Assembly: GCA_003254885.1 (NCBI GenBank)
Contig: QANT01002961.1
Span: 1-20,189, forward strand
Length of the DNA stretch: 20,189 nucleotides
DNA from: Purshia tridentata
Lineage: Eukaryota; Streptophyta; Magnoliopsida; Rosales; Rosaceae
Reading direction: 5' to 3'
Shown here: piece by piece, positions 1-12,595 of the stretch
Numbering within the stretch: position 1 is the first letter of the stretch
How the letters are laid out: every line of letters begins with the position of its first letter
Translations under genes and position numbers: made by a program
The notes under the pieces: model-generated
What the model saw: the letters and a program-made list of their open reading frames with translations, nothing else
The model's database searches: none
Told to the model about the DNA's origin: nothing

Positions 1-100
1 GTTACGTAGCTCAAATTACAAATATTTGAAGCATATGGGCAAAATGGTAATTGCAGGTAAGATCAGATCTGGTGGTGGCCGAAATTTCTATAATTTCGAT

Positions 101-155
101 GATTTCGGTGAAATTTCGATAATTTCGGTGATTTCGGTGAAATTTCGATAATTTC
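101..155. repeat. 29-bp tandem repeat, about two copies, with ATTTCG motif
   Basis: GATTTCGGTGAAATTTCGAT starts at 101 and again at 130. Shorter AATTTCG/GATTTCG echoes extend from about 80 to 180. The minus-strand reading frame across it is short and repeat-driven (SPKSPKLSKF-like), so I do not call it a gene. Confidence 0.85.
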
Positions 156-304
156 AAAAATTTCGAGGAAATTTCGGCAAAAAATTAATAGGTTGTTGTT
201 AAAATTTCCATACCCCCAAAAAATGAAATTTAATACCTTGTTTAGAAGTTTATATGAAAAATTCAAATTGCAATTAAAAAATAAAAATAAAAGTCCAAAC
301 GTAA

Positions 305-558
305 ACTACAAAAAAAAAAGTCTTTTTATAGCATTAATTAATAGTATTTTTAGAAAAATGCTATAAAAAAATAACCTATTGTAGCATTTTTAATAAAATG
401 TTATAATATTCTCTATAACTCTAGCATTTTTATAATTTATATTAGATAAAAATTAAAAAACTCTCTATAACATGACCTAACTTAGCATTGGATAAATGCT
501 ATAAAATAGTTTTTAAAGCATTTTTTAGCTGTTATAAAAATGTAATTTTTTTAGTAGT
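305..558. mobile_element. CACTA-like miniature inverted-repeat element (probable)
   Basis: The left end ACTACAAAAAAAA, followed by CTTTTTATAGC, mirrors the right end GTTATAAAAATG, followed by TTTTTAGTAGT. Between the ends the motif TAGCATTTTT and its reverse AAAAATGCTATA recur many times in both orientations. That resembles the subterminal repeats of CACTA/EnSpm elements. The outermost C and G of a perfect CACTA end are missing, no clear 3-bp target duplication is seen, and no transposase is encoded. Confidence 0.55.
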
Positions 559-2235
559 ACTGGTACAATGAATTATGAGCATTTAAAGCACCAAAGATTT
601 AGGAAGTAATAACAACAATTACCAACAATAATTCAGGGCATAAAAGAGATTTACAATATTTGAATTTTATAACACGCTGACTAGGAAATATATATATGGA
701 AAGTAAGTGAGTTGACAACTAGTCAAGGGGTTAAGGCATGAAAAAAATGTGGATTTTAGTGGAAGAATTATAAATTTGTAGAGGATTTCCCTAATTCTCT
801 ATTAAGTAAATAACAGTTGTCCTTAATGATAGATATTTGAATTCAGAACTTTCTCTCAATCATAGATAAATTAAGACTCTGTATGATTCACTGTTAAGAA
901 AGCCTATTAATTTTGGCAACGAATATACCCCTACACTTTACAATAAATTTTAAAACAACTTTAATTAATAAGTAGTGCCGATTTGATTAAAAAAAAAAAA
1001 ACACAGAAAAATAATGGAAGCAAAATTAACATTCCCAAAGAGTCATATAGCACTAAAAAACTAATAGTCTAGGGACATTTCTCTTCTAAATGTTAGAAGA
1101 ATTCCCAAGTTCAACTATCCTTTCCCAAATAATAAAATGAAAAAATAAGTCATGCACTCCTCTTATTTTTTGCTCTTTGGATCTCATTTGATGGATCATC
1201 AATTTAATTGCCAATTTTTCAAACGAAATCTCTTCTCGGTATAGTTATTTGATTAATTTCCACATGAAAGCTTCTTTATATTTTTTAATAATTTTTTTTC
1301 TATCTTTTTGAAATTTAATCAATATATAAAGTTAGACGAGAGAGGTCAGTTTAACTTTCATAAATACTGAAAACCCCATTAATTAAACAAATTGTTAAAA
1401 GAAGAGAATTTAATTACTAAGGGATAATAATAAACAACCAATTTGTTGAATTAAAAATTAAAAACATAAATAATAAAATAATATCATGTTGCTAAAAAAG
1501 AGGAACAATTAACATTTAAAAACCAAAAAAACCCAAAAAACTTACGTGAATTTGCAGCAAAATTTCAAAGGTGAGGATAGTTTTATAAAATTTCAATAGT
1601 GAATTGGCATGCATACATTTAAAATATTTCTCATTCTTTTATCATGTAGATAAATATAGAAAATTAATTTGAAATGTGCATCAGCACTGTGATAAGGTTA
1701 AACGATAAAATTGTAAATTGATATATAACCGATACACTGCTACGTTATATAATCAATTCAATGGGCAAAGATATAATTAGACAGTATGTTTATTTTTTTG
1801 TGATATAAAATTAATAATATCTATCTATATTATAACACATATGTTAGTATTACCTGGTACTATATTAGTTATACCGAAAACTCTCGTAAGAATTGAGATA
1901 AAGTTTGATTCTTGGAGAAAATGTGAAGATAAAACATAATTAGCTTATAGTAGTCTATGCAATAATTCGAGAGAAATTAATTAGTATAAGTAGTAAGAAT
2001 GGGTAGGATAAATATTAGAATTAAGTTAAGATTAGAATTTGATTACCTCTAATTAACAAAAAATAATAATTTATTTGAGAGAAAAACAAATGGTACATCA
2101 TACGAGTAAAGTATCCATTTTTATACTAGGCAAAATTTGTGTCCCCACTGAAGTATATACTGTACATGCAGAAACGAACTATAGAAAATGCACTGCTCAG
2201 TAGAACAAATAATAATCATCCACTGCTAACAAGTG
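559..2235. other. AT-rich intergenic DNA, no gene seen
   Basis: There are no reading frames with recognisable coding character and many homopolymer A/T runs. I see no transposon ends beyond those listed. Distal MIPS regulatory sites could lie here, but none can be supported. Confidence 0.6.
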
Positions 2236-2640
2236 TATCTATAAAACAGCCACGTATCCAGGGCAGGACCCATCAGTCCGATACAACGGCCAAACTTTTA
2301 GCGTGCCACCACGCTCCCCACTGCGCGTAAACTGAGAAGCGACTCGAACAGTCTCGGTCACACGCGGGTCACCGTAGCTGTCACTGCTCACCTTCGAGTA
2401 CCATCCTAAAGCCTGGACCATGGACGCCCTGCTTGAAAATTGAAATAAACAAAAGTTACCATCTTTTCCTTTTATTTCTTTATTTTTTTATTTCTTTATT
2501 TTTTGGGTTTTTGCATGGCCAGGCTTCTCTAAACCCAGAGCCAATAATGCTGGGGCACTCGAGGCCACTCAGTTGAGCGCCGCGTGTCTGTGCAGTGTCA
2601 CATCTTCTCTATAAATACACTGCATTGGGAGCAACTTGAA
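2236..2640 (+). promoter_or_regulatory. MIPS core promoter and GC-rich proximal block
   Basis: A TATA box (TATAAATA, 2610-2617) lies in a CTATAAATACAC context, which puts the transcription start near 2640. About 2236-2440 is clearly richer in G+C than the surrounding AT-rich DNA. It holds ACGT- and CGTG-type cores: CCACGTATCC near 2250, ACACGCGGGTC near 2363 and CCGCGTGTC near 2580. The last resembles the CE3 coupling element that works with ABA-response elements. Known plant MIPS genes respond to ABA, salt or light, which would fit, but factor binding here is inferred only from short motifs. Confidence 0.6.
2461..2507. repeat. T-rich simple repeat (TTTATTTC units)
   Basis: Repeated TTTATTTCTTTATTTTT units lie between the GC-rich block and the MIPS TATA region. 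This looks like a poly(dA:dT)-type tract. Confidence 0.8.
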
Positions 2641-2779
2641 GGAGCAGCGCAAGCCTTAGGATTCAGATTTGAGATTGAAATTGAGAAGTAGTAGTACATT
2701 AGCTCTCTTTCTTGAGCTCTGTTTGTTTCCGTAGAAACTAAAAGCCCTTTAATTTTTTTAGGAAAAAAGAAAAGAGAAA
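2640..2779 (+). other. Putative MIPS 5' untranslated leader
   Basis: This stretch runs from the expected start site about 25-30 bp after the TATA box to the MIPS ATG. I see no ATG in it, so no upstream ORF. It ends in a purine-rich run just before the start codon. The exact cap site is inferred. Confidence 0.5.
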
Positions 2780-5512
<2,733 letters not shown>

Positions 5513-5740
5513 ACAACCAAAGATATGTATGGAAGATTGAATCAGTCCCCTCTGTCTTTTATTAATCTGGTGTTTTACAGATTGTGTGATTAGTCTTTGT
5601 GTTTGATCTTTTTATTTTCTACATGGAGAAGGTGCCCATGGCCATGTGTAGCGCAGTTGCTCCAGCTCATTCAGAAGCAAGCAACTCTTTTGTAATGGAA
5701 GTAGATATATAAATATTGGACAGCTTAATTATGTGCCTAA
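5513..5740 (+). other. Putative MIPS 3' untranslated region
   Basis: T-rich sequence follows the MIPS stop, with TTTGTAATGG and ATATATAAATATT near 5690-5715. These are plausible plant far-upstream and near-upstream polyadenylation signals, but no canonical AATAAA is present. The end point is approximate. Confidence 0.4.
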
Positions 5741-6756
5741 TTGTGCTGCCCCTTTTCCTCTTACCATTTTTTGTTGCATAACATTTCAACATTGCAAAAT
5801 TACCCAAGTAAAATTATGGGTAGTGTAAAAATTTGTTTGGTTCTTGGGAATAATTAGAACACCAGAAAAAGAAGCCAAATGTAAAATCTATGACGCCTTG
5901 GTAGAATTTAGAGGACCATATGTAAAGATGAGCAAGGAGTTCAAATGGGCCACAAACATGTGGGGAGCTTATAGTTTTGGGCAAGGAAACATCTGAATGG
6001 GCCAACTTTTGGTCCACAAATTTGTTCAATAATTCACAAGGAAACATAGTGGTCCCCTTATTCTTATGTCTGAAAGTTTCTATTTTTCGGATTTATTGGT
6101 CATCTACAAAAATTATTAATTTTTCTTTTTTTTATTCTCTGTTATTTTATTTTAAGGTATAGAGAGGAGAAATTATTCTATTTGACAGTAAGACGTTTAG
6201 AGCTTAGATTTTAGATTTTGACTTCAAATTTGAGTAATAGTTTTAAGCAATGAACAAGAGTGCTCATCAATCCGTGGAATACAAAATTCATACTAACTGA
6301 TTGATCGACAACTGCATCCACACCAACATTCGTATATAAACATTTAGATTAAAAAAAATGAATGTAACAAGGAATTTCTAAAATAAGATTATTTAAGAAC
6401 ACGTGTACAAAATGTTCTCTCCTCATATCATATTTTTTTCTCTATTTTATTAGATGTTTGAAATTTTAATCCTCGTCTCACTATTATGAGCCATTCTATT
6501 TAGTAGATGTTTGATGGGTATGCCAATTTCATTTGGAGAAGTTAGCCCTCTCTCAACACTTTCTGCATCCACTTTCATTCATAATCTTGAGTTGGGATTT
6601 GGATTCAGTTATATTATACTAATGAATTACACACATTATACATATGTAATAGAACCTAGAAATAAGTATTAATTAAAGTGGGATTAAGTTACTATAATAT
6701 CTTAAGTATAACTGTATAACAATATAGATTACATGTTTGTTCATTAACTATTTTTA
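5741..6756. other. Intergenic region downstream of MIPS, no gene seen
   Basis: AT-rich, with only short open frames that lack codon character or family motifs. CAAGGAAACAT appears twice (near 5982 and 6038). No transposon ends are convincing here. Confidence 0.55.
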
Positions 6757-6972
6757 AGAGTAATACCATGTGTACACACTTATCTGATCATCTTATTTGG
6801 TAGCTGATATGATGATGCTATGTAATTAATGGCATGAAAAGATATGTAAATAATTAAACCTTAAAATCCATGTCAACTCATCTTATTAATTGAAATGACA
6901 TCACCACATCAATTGTCATATAAAGTAATTAACTAATATAGTCAGATAAATGTGTACAAATAATATTACTCT
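6757..6972. mobile_element. MITE-like element, about 216 bp
   Basis: The left end AGAGTAATACCATGTGTACA (6757 onward) runs on to TTATCTGA. It is matched in inverted orientation by TCAGATAAATGTGTACAAAT, which ends in ATTACTCT at 6972. The imperfect terminal inverted repeats are about 30 bp. The interior is non-coding with GATGATG/CATCATC motifs. The ends start with the AGAGTAAT form common in plant non-autonomous elements. A target duplication cannot be read because both flanks are T-runs ending in A. Confidence 0.75.
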
Positions 6973-7930
6973 TTTTTTTAGTTGGATATACATTTATAAA
7001 CAAGTTTCGATCCACACGTGATCCCTAAGAGTTTATTTATTTATTTATTTTCCTATGATTGTGACTCAACAAGTTGATTAAGTTCATATGACTATAATTA
7101 TAGACCATGATTGAGATACATATCACATATATATAGCAAGGTAGGGAAGGGCTAATATTAACCCAAAATAGTACTGGACCTACAAATATATGCCCAATTT
7201 AGATGGCACCGCAAAAAGACCCCTCAGGCCCCATCTCCAACCCAAAAATATAGAACTTCTTGTCGAAGTTTATAGCTGGATTAACCACCATGCATGTCTA
7301 TAAAAACCATACCATATAGCAATATTTCACATGAAATTGACATTTTCACTAAATAGAATTTTTTTTTGTATAACTATTTATAATTAATTAAATAGGTGGA
7401 AAAAGCCGATATCCTATTGGTTAAAGTTGATGACTGTACATTCAATATTTAATAACTAAACAATAGCCCGAGGTCTACTGACCCCAATTAAGTCCTTAAA
7501 CAGAAAAAGACCAATACTAGGCAGGGAAGAAGCGTAAGAAAACAAATCCAAATCATTACTACAGCCCAAATCCGCAAAGCCGATCAGTCACCATGTTTCT
7601 CTCGCAAAAAATACATTTTTATATCTATGTGCAAGATTTGATTGAATGTTAGCTTTGGTATGTTTATTGTGCTATTGAAGATCTTCTTAGCTTGTAGTTG
7701 TTGGGCAGTACAGTTGGAATGATTGTACGTAAAATTACCAACAATGTACTTAAGTTCGATCTCCTTTCCACAAATAAAAAATAAAAAAGAAAAAAAGAAA
7801 ATGTTCTTAATTAACTTGTATCTGAATCTGTTATCAAAATTTTTAGTGTTGATCTTGTACTTAAGTCTTACATTGGTTCAAATTTCTTTATGATTATCTT
7901 TTTAATAGATATTTTAAATATGAGTGCTTA

Positions 7931-8505
7931 TATTTCCACCCAAAAAATATTAAAACATTTTTCTCACCTCCCATTATTCCAATATATAATATCCTTAGAT
8001 ATACTAACTCAAACATCCACTTACTAAGCACTCTTCCCAACCCCCTTAACTATTATTTCACCCACCCATCTTTTTTCCAAATAGAAGAAGAAGAATCTTA
8101 TACCTATCCTATAATTCATTCTTAAATTCCAAATTTAATCCCTAAGATTAATATTCAATTTCTAAATTAAAATAAACATGAAAATAGAATGAATTCTTGA
8201 TGTAAAATTATAGGTAAATAAATAAGAAGAGTTTTGGGTATAGAAGAATAATACATTTTAATAGATGCATGCACATCAACCAAATAGTATCATCGATTTT
8301 AAGTTATGGTGACATATATAGTAGAATTAGGGTTTACAGAAGAAAATAATTATGGAAAAAATTGAGTGGGTGGGATGATAGTTAAGAGGAGTGGAAAGAG
8401 TGTTTAGTAAATAAATGTTTGAGTTGGTATATCAAAGAGTATTATAAGAATGATAAGAGATGGAAGAGTATTTTTATATTTTTTTCAAATTTAATGGTGG
8501 ATTTA
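7931..8505. mobile_element. MITE-like element with very long inverted repeats, about 575 bp
   Basis: The left arm (about 7931-8095) and right arm (about 8355-8505) are imperfect reverse complements. The best stretch is ACTAACTCAAACATCCACTT, then CACTCTTCCCA and CTTAACTATTA on the left. Its partner on the right is GGTAT after GTTTGAGTT, with AGAGTGTTTAGT, AGTTAAGAGG and GGGTGGGAT. The ends carry TTTCCACC and GGTGGA. The roughly 260-bp centre has no ORF. A transcript would fold into a long hairpin. Boundaries are accurate to about 10 bp; the superfamily is not determined. Confidence 0.8.
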
Positions 8506-9277
8506 AGAAAACGATGGGGAGAGAATAGAATAGGGGATAAGAATATAATTACCCTTTAAATATTAAACTCAAAACCCAAAACAATAATGTTTTGGATATA
8601 AACACAAGATCAGTACTAAATAAATGACTCGAGGATCTATTCCTCTTGGACTGGAGTGATGTCTTGCGATTTGTGTCCCCGTTTGTAGTGCTTGAATAAT
8701 ACCACTCACTTGAACCAGTGGCTACAATATTAAAATTCTGGTGGGCATATAATATACAACCAAAATTGTTGTGGGGGATATTAGAAACGAAGTTACCCAT
8801 AAATCCAATAGAGGGTTGCGTTAAAAAGGAAGGAAATTATGTTAAAAATTCAGTGGTGGAAAGGCTTTCCAATCCTCAGCAGGAAGCATGGGAATGGGAT
8901 GACACCTAAACTCCCAGCAATGGCTATTATATATAGTTTTCTTGAGAGCAACAAAAACAATGACCTCCCATTTTTCATTTGCCTGGTTTTGATCACTTGC
9001 ACATTTTATATACTCAAAACCTACGTTTCATAGTTGAAAAACAATTTGTTTGCAGCCTTTGCATTATTGAGCAACCATGGGCCAATTGGAGGGCTCTTGA
9101 CTCCTATAGCAAAATCACAGCATATCTTTACAGTATTGATGTTGAAGATTTGGTTGCATTTTAAAACAAGCCGAAAGAGAAATGGCCTCATTTTTTTATA
9201 GTGCCTAGAGTTTAGAATGACCTATAAGCAAGAAATGAGATACTAAAATCATTGTGTTGTTGATTTAATTATGGGAC
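8506..9277. other. Intergenic DNA with short unrecognised open frames
   Basis: Several 60-85 codon open frames occur on both strands (for example 8549-8800 minus, 8718-8909 plus, 8839-9033 plus). None shows a known domain, a splice-supported extension or a family-like motif. The stretch is less AT-rich than its surroundings and could be a decayed gene or transposon fragment, but I cannot assign it. Confidence 0.4.
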
Positions 9278-9491
9278 AGTTGGAAGTTCTAGAGAAATTG
9301 AATGAGTCCACGAAGCATAATAAATTGATTTCGAAAGGGGTCTATGATGTACTCTCCTTTGTTTTATGTCACGCCCCAAATCTAAAATATACCTATATAA
9401 GTTGGAAGTTCTAGAGAAATTGAATGAGTCCACGGAGCATAATAAATTGATTTCGAAAGGGGTCTATGATGTACTCTCCTTTGTTTTATGT
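9278..9491. repeat. Near-perfect 92-bp direct repeat with 30-bp spacer
   Basis: Copy 1 (9278-9369) and copy 2 (9400-9491) differ only at 9313 (A) versus 9435 (G), as far as I can see. The 30-bp spacer starts CACGCCCCAAATC and is not found at either outer flank. The high identity indicates a recent duplication with a 122-bp period. Confidence 0.95.
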
Positions 9492-9708
9492 GCAAGCTGA
9501 TGTAAAAGCAATATAAACAAATAATGGTGATGATGAATATGATATGACCTTGTTGGTTCTCCGACAAGGAGCAGTTGACCCCCCCTTTTTAATGAGTATT
9601 GCTAAATTCAACCAATTTCTTTTTTTAGAAAATTGTTAGTTATATAACTTATATTTTCTTTTTTACTTTTTTTTTCTATCTTATTTCTTGTCTTACTCAT
9701 TTTACAGT

Positions 9709-9944
9709 GTAATTTCAAGATCAAAATGATTAATTTGTAAGATTATTCTTCAAATATCACCTTTGTAAGGCTATTTAATTATCTAATTATTATCAAATAA
9801 ATATATGACTTTTATATTAATTAGATTCTTCTTTTATTTATTTGATAACATTTAAATGATCAAATGATTTTCAATTTGATTATTTTTTTGTAGAAATCTT
9901 AAAAGGTGATTTAATAAGTAAACGATTTCAATCATGAAATTACC
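9709..9944. mobile_element. MITE-like palindromic element, about 236 bp
   Basis: The left end GTAATTTCAAGATCAAAATG pairs with the right end CAATCATGAAATTAC. Inside, ATATCACCTTTGTAAG pairs with CTTAAAAGGTGATTT, and TTATCAAATAAATA (near 9790) pairs with TATTTATTTGATAA (near 9836). Nearly the whole element is a long imperfect hairpin with no coding potential. Confidence 0.7.
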
Positions 9945-10595
9945 ATATAGAATAGGCAGTTGAAAAAATAACATATAAGTAGAGGGTAAAAAATAGAATT
10001 TTAGCTTCTTATTTATGAGCTACAGCCGGAGGACAATGTTTCATTTATTCCCTCATTCAAATTTGAGGTCATCCAAAATATTAGATATTTTTCATAGGAT
10101 AAACTACAATTTTAGTTCATATGTTTTGACCCGAATATTGGTGTAGTGTATATAGATTTATAAAGACTATTGTAGAATTTTTTAAGTTACAAACTTTTAC
10201 TGAATTTAATTATAAATTTTAACAGAATTTTACAGAGTTCTGTAGAGTTTATAAAAATCTTTAAAAATCCGCAAGAGAGAGTTCAGATTTATAGACTTTG
10301 AAATATACATAAAAGTTTTTCAAAATCTTTAACAATCCATTATTAAATGAATTCTATAAAAGTCGTTGACTTTTTAAATACACAATTTTTATAGACTTTT
10401 TAAAATCTTAATTGAATACCACATAATTTTTATAGACTCCTTAAAATTCTTAATTTAATATACAAATTTTTACAAATTTTTTTTAAAGTCTTTAAAAATC
10501 TTAATATAATACTACAGAACTTTTAAATTCCACCATAACTTTTTAAAATTCATATACAATATACCTCACTTAGTTAAAGTGTTTTTTATTTTTTA
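9945..10595. repeat. AT-rich region with degenerate ~43-bp repeats (about 10330-10540)
   Basis: From about 10370 the motif TTTTTATAGACTTTTTAAAA and relatives (TAAAATCTTAAT, AAAGTCTTTAAAAATC) recur every 40-45 bp with heavy divergence. Related TCTTTAAAAATC motifs occur at 10256-10270. This looks like the repeated subterminal region of a decayed transposon, but I could not find paired ends. No gene is seen. Confidence 0.5.
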
Positions 10596-11080
10596 TTGAT
10601 CCTTGTGTTTTATTATGTTAACAATTATGGGACACTTGCCAATTTCCGTCCACTCTACTATGGACTTGGCAATATAAATCATTTGTGTAGGGGCATGGTT
10701 GTCTTTTTGTCTCGAATGATAAATAAACAAAATTCTTTATTTTGTCCCATCCCACATCACCCCACTCCTTTCTTGCTTCGATCGCTCTTGTCAGTCGTCC
10801 CCACCACCCAACATCTCCCATCACTCAACCATCCCACACACTCAACCTCTCGGCAACCAAAGAACCAGAAATTTAGAAACCCACTAAACTCACAACATCA
10901 TATTTGCCAAAACTACTAAGCAAACTCAGCTTCACTTGAAATCAAATAGAAATCTTTATATAGGAAAGTTAATCCCAATCTCTAATCTCATAACTCAGAC
11001 AGTACTAAGAACAAAGCTCATAATCTCATACTCTGCCGCAAGAACAAGAAAAAGCTCACCATACTTTTACGGTATCGGTG
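10596..11080. other. C/A-rich intergenic stretch, no gene assigned
   Basis: About 10740-10920 is unusually rich in C on the + strand (CCCATCCCACATCACCCCAC and similar). It supports a 107-codon open frame (10596-10919) whose product is low-complexity Pro/His/Ser and matches no family I know. A non-coding origin, such as the leader of an old mobile element, is more likely than a protein. Confidence 0.4.
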
Positions 11081-11084
11081 TCTT

Positions 11085-11380
11085 GGATAAAGGAAATAAT
11101 TCAAACTCTTATAAATTACTATTAAGTCCCTCATAAAATTTCTTTCAATATAAGTCTCTTCACGTGTGGTATCATTTAAGTCTAACACGAAGATAATTTA
11201 TATTAAGTGACGTGAAAGCACGTATTGCCGTGTCGGGGCATCATGTAGATAACATGTTCTGATACTATGAAGGAATCTAGACATTCATTTCAAAACCAAT
11301 ATATAATGAAAAGAGTAACTTAAACCTTTATAAGACACTAGCAAAGCCCTTACGTTTTTAATGTAAGATTTCTCTCAACA
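11085..11380 (-). mobile_element. TRIM-like miniature LTR retrotransposon relic (probable)
   Basis: Read on the minus strand, a 113-bp putative LTR (11380 down to 11268) starts TGTTGAGAGAAATC and ends GATTCCTTCA. It is followed directly by AGTATCAGAAC (11266-11256). That is a slightly decayed copy of the initiator-Met tRNA primer-binding site, TGGTATCAGAGC. About 105 bp of non-coding interior follows, then a purine-rich GTGAAGAGA. A second, diverged copy of the LTR start (TATTGAAAGAAATTTTA) lies at about 11150 down to 11085. The second LTR seems to lose its 3' half. No gag or pol is present, as expected for a TRIM. Confidence 0.55.
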
Positions 11381-12595
11381 TTGGTGATGATATGAGATTA
11401 TAGCTTTGATGGCTTTCTATGGTTTCTTTGCAAGAATGTGAATCTAACTAGGCCTTCCTAGTGCGAAATCTAGAAATATTTTAAATATGAGATGGTTATT
11501 CTTTTACTGGATTTCGCTCAAAGATGGTTTTAATTAGTTCTAAAAAATTTAAGTTTGTCGCCCATTAATTCCTCAATATCATTTTTATGTTTCTTTCTAT
11601 AGCAAATTTAAAAAGGAAAACTTTTGGATTTTGGTTTATTTTCTTGTATGGGGCATGAGAAAACAATAACTATCGTAGGGGGAGAAGAGGAGGGGTGGAG
11701 GACAAATGACAAAAGAGTGCTATTTTATTTAACCCAAAAAGTGGTGGTGAGCAAAATATTTTTCAGTAGGACAATTGAAAATACAGGACTAAATGTATTT
11801 TTTGGGTCAAAATACAGAGTCTAAAATTGAGCTTTACCATTTTTAATATTTACAACATTGTTATAGGTACTGACACATATGATTATCCTAACATTATAAA
11901 GTATTATTCATTAGTTCAACATCAATTATGCTGTCTTCCATTGTGATAGATATATTTATGATTTCTTCTTTGGAATTGGAAGCAAGAAATAATTAGTGTG
12001 TCATGGTCCATATCAAAAGGAAAAAGTAAGAGTGCTCAGGCCTCTAGCTGCTGTTTCTTTCTTCCATACTGTTACTGCATGTATCATGCTTCCCTTAAGA
12101 TTCAACTTTACAATACTTTGTTGGTTATTTCTTTTTGGGTACTTGCAACTTTATCTTTTTTGTTAAAGAGGTTTCGAATGCGGGTGTGTAAGGCGAACCT
12201 AATTCACGTGCATATAGCCTTGTTGGTTATTATAGCTGAGATGATTTCAGTTAGTAAAAGAGTGTTTTTGCGTTCATGACTAAGAGTTTTGACTCAAGTG
12301 GCATGTTATTGAGATAGGATGGAGATCAAGCCATAGATCTTTAGTTTATGTAATTAAAAAAATACATAATTAAAATAATTAAAATTTGATAGTTTGAGAA
12401 TTGTTTTCTTGGAGTGAGGTGGAGTGGTAAATTAATGTCTCAAAATATATCAAACTTATGAAATTGAATTAGAATATTAGTCAATTTTATACAAAATTAT
12501 GACTAGGTCCGGTTTCCTAACAGTTGTTTTTGTTGGACTAGGTCCTATGTGAATTTGGTTTTGGGGTTTTCCACATTAAAATCCTTAGTTTTGAG
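11381..12595. other. AT-rich intergenic DNA, no gene seen
   Basis: Open frames at 11624-11824 and 11998-12279 are short, lack domain motifs and have no plausible exon partners. GACTAGGTCC occurs twice (near 12501 and 12536). Confidence 0.5.

Noticed and set aside
63..266. 67-codon minus-strand frame with a repetitive product
   Set aside because: The frame is generated by the ATTTCG tandem repeat and has no family resemblance or supporting context.
2239..2421. 60-codon minus-strand frame in the MIPS promoter
   Set aside because: GC-rich promoter DNA tends to stay open by chance. I recognise no protein family, and it is antisense to the core promoter.
6161..6430. Possible inverted ends around GAGAGGAGAA and TTCTCTCCTC
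   Set aside because: Only about ten bases pair, without extension into longer arms.
8549..9164. Overlapping short frames on both strands that might be a decayed gene
   Set aside because: No motif, splice pattern or consistent frame could be linked into a recognisable protein.
10596..10919. 107-codon plus-strand frame rich in Pro, His and Ser
   Set aside because: It is low-complexity, driven by a C-rich stretch, with no domain or conserved motif.
11256..11267. tRNA gene suggested by the initiator-tRNA-like sequence
   Set aside because: Only the 12-base 3' end resembles the tRNA and no cloverleaf or A/B boxes surround it. It fits a primer-binding site instead.
11998..12279. 93-codon plus-strand frame with hydrophobic stretches
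   Set aside because: Hydrophobic runs come from T-rich codons. There is no signal of selection, no homologue recognised and no neighbouring exons.
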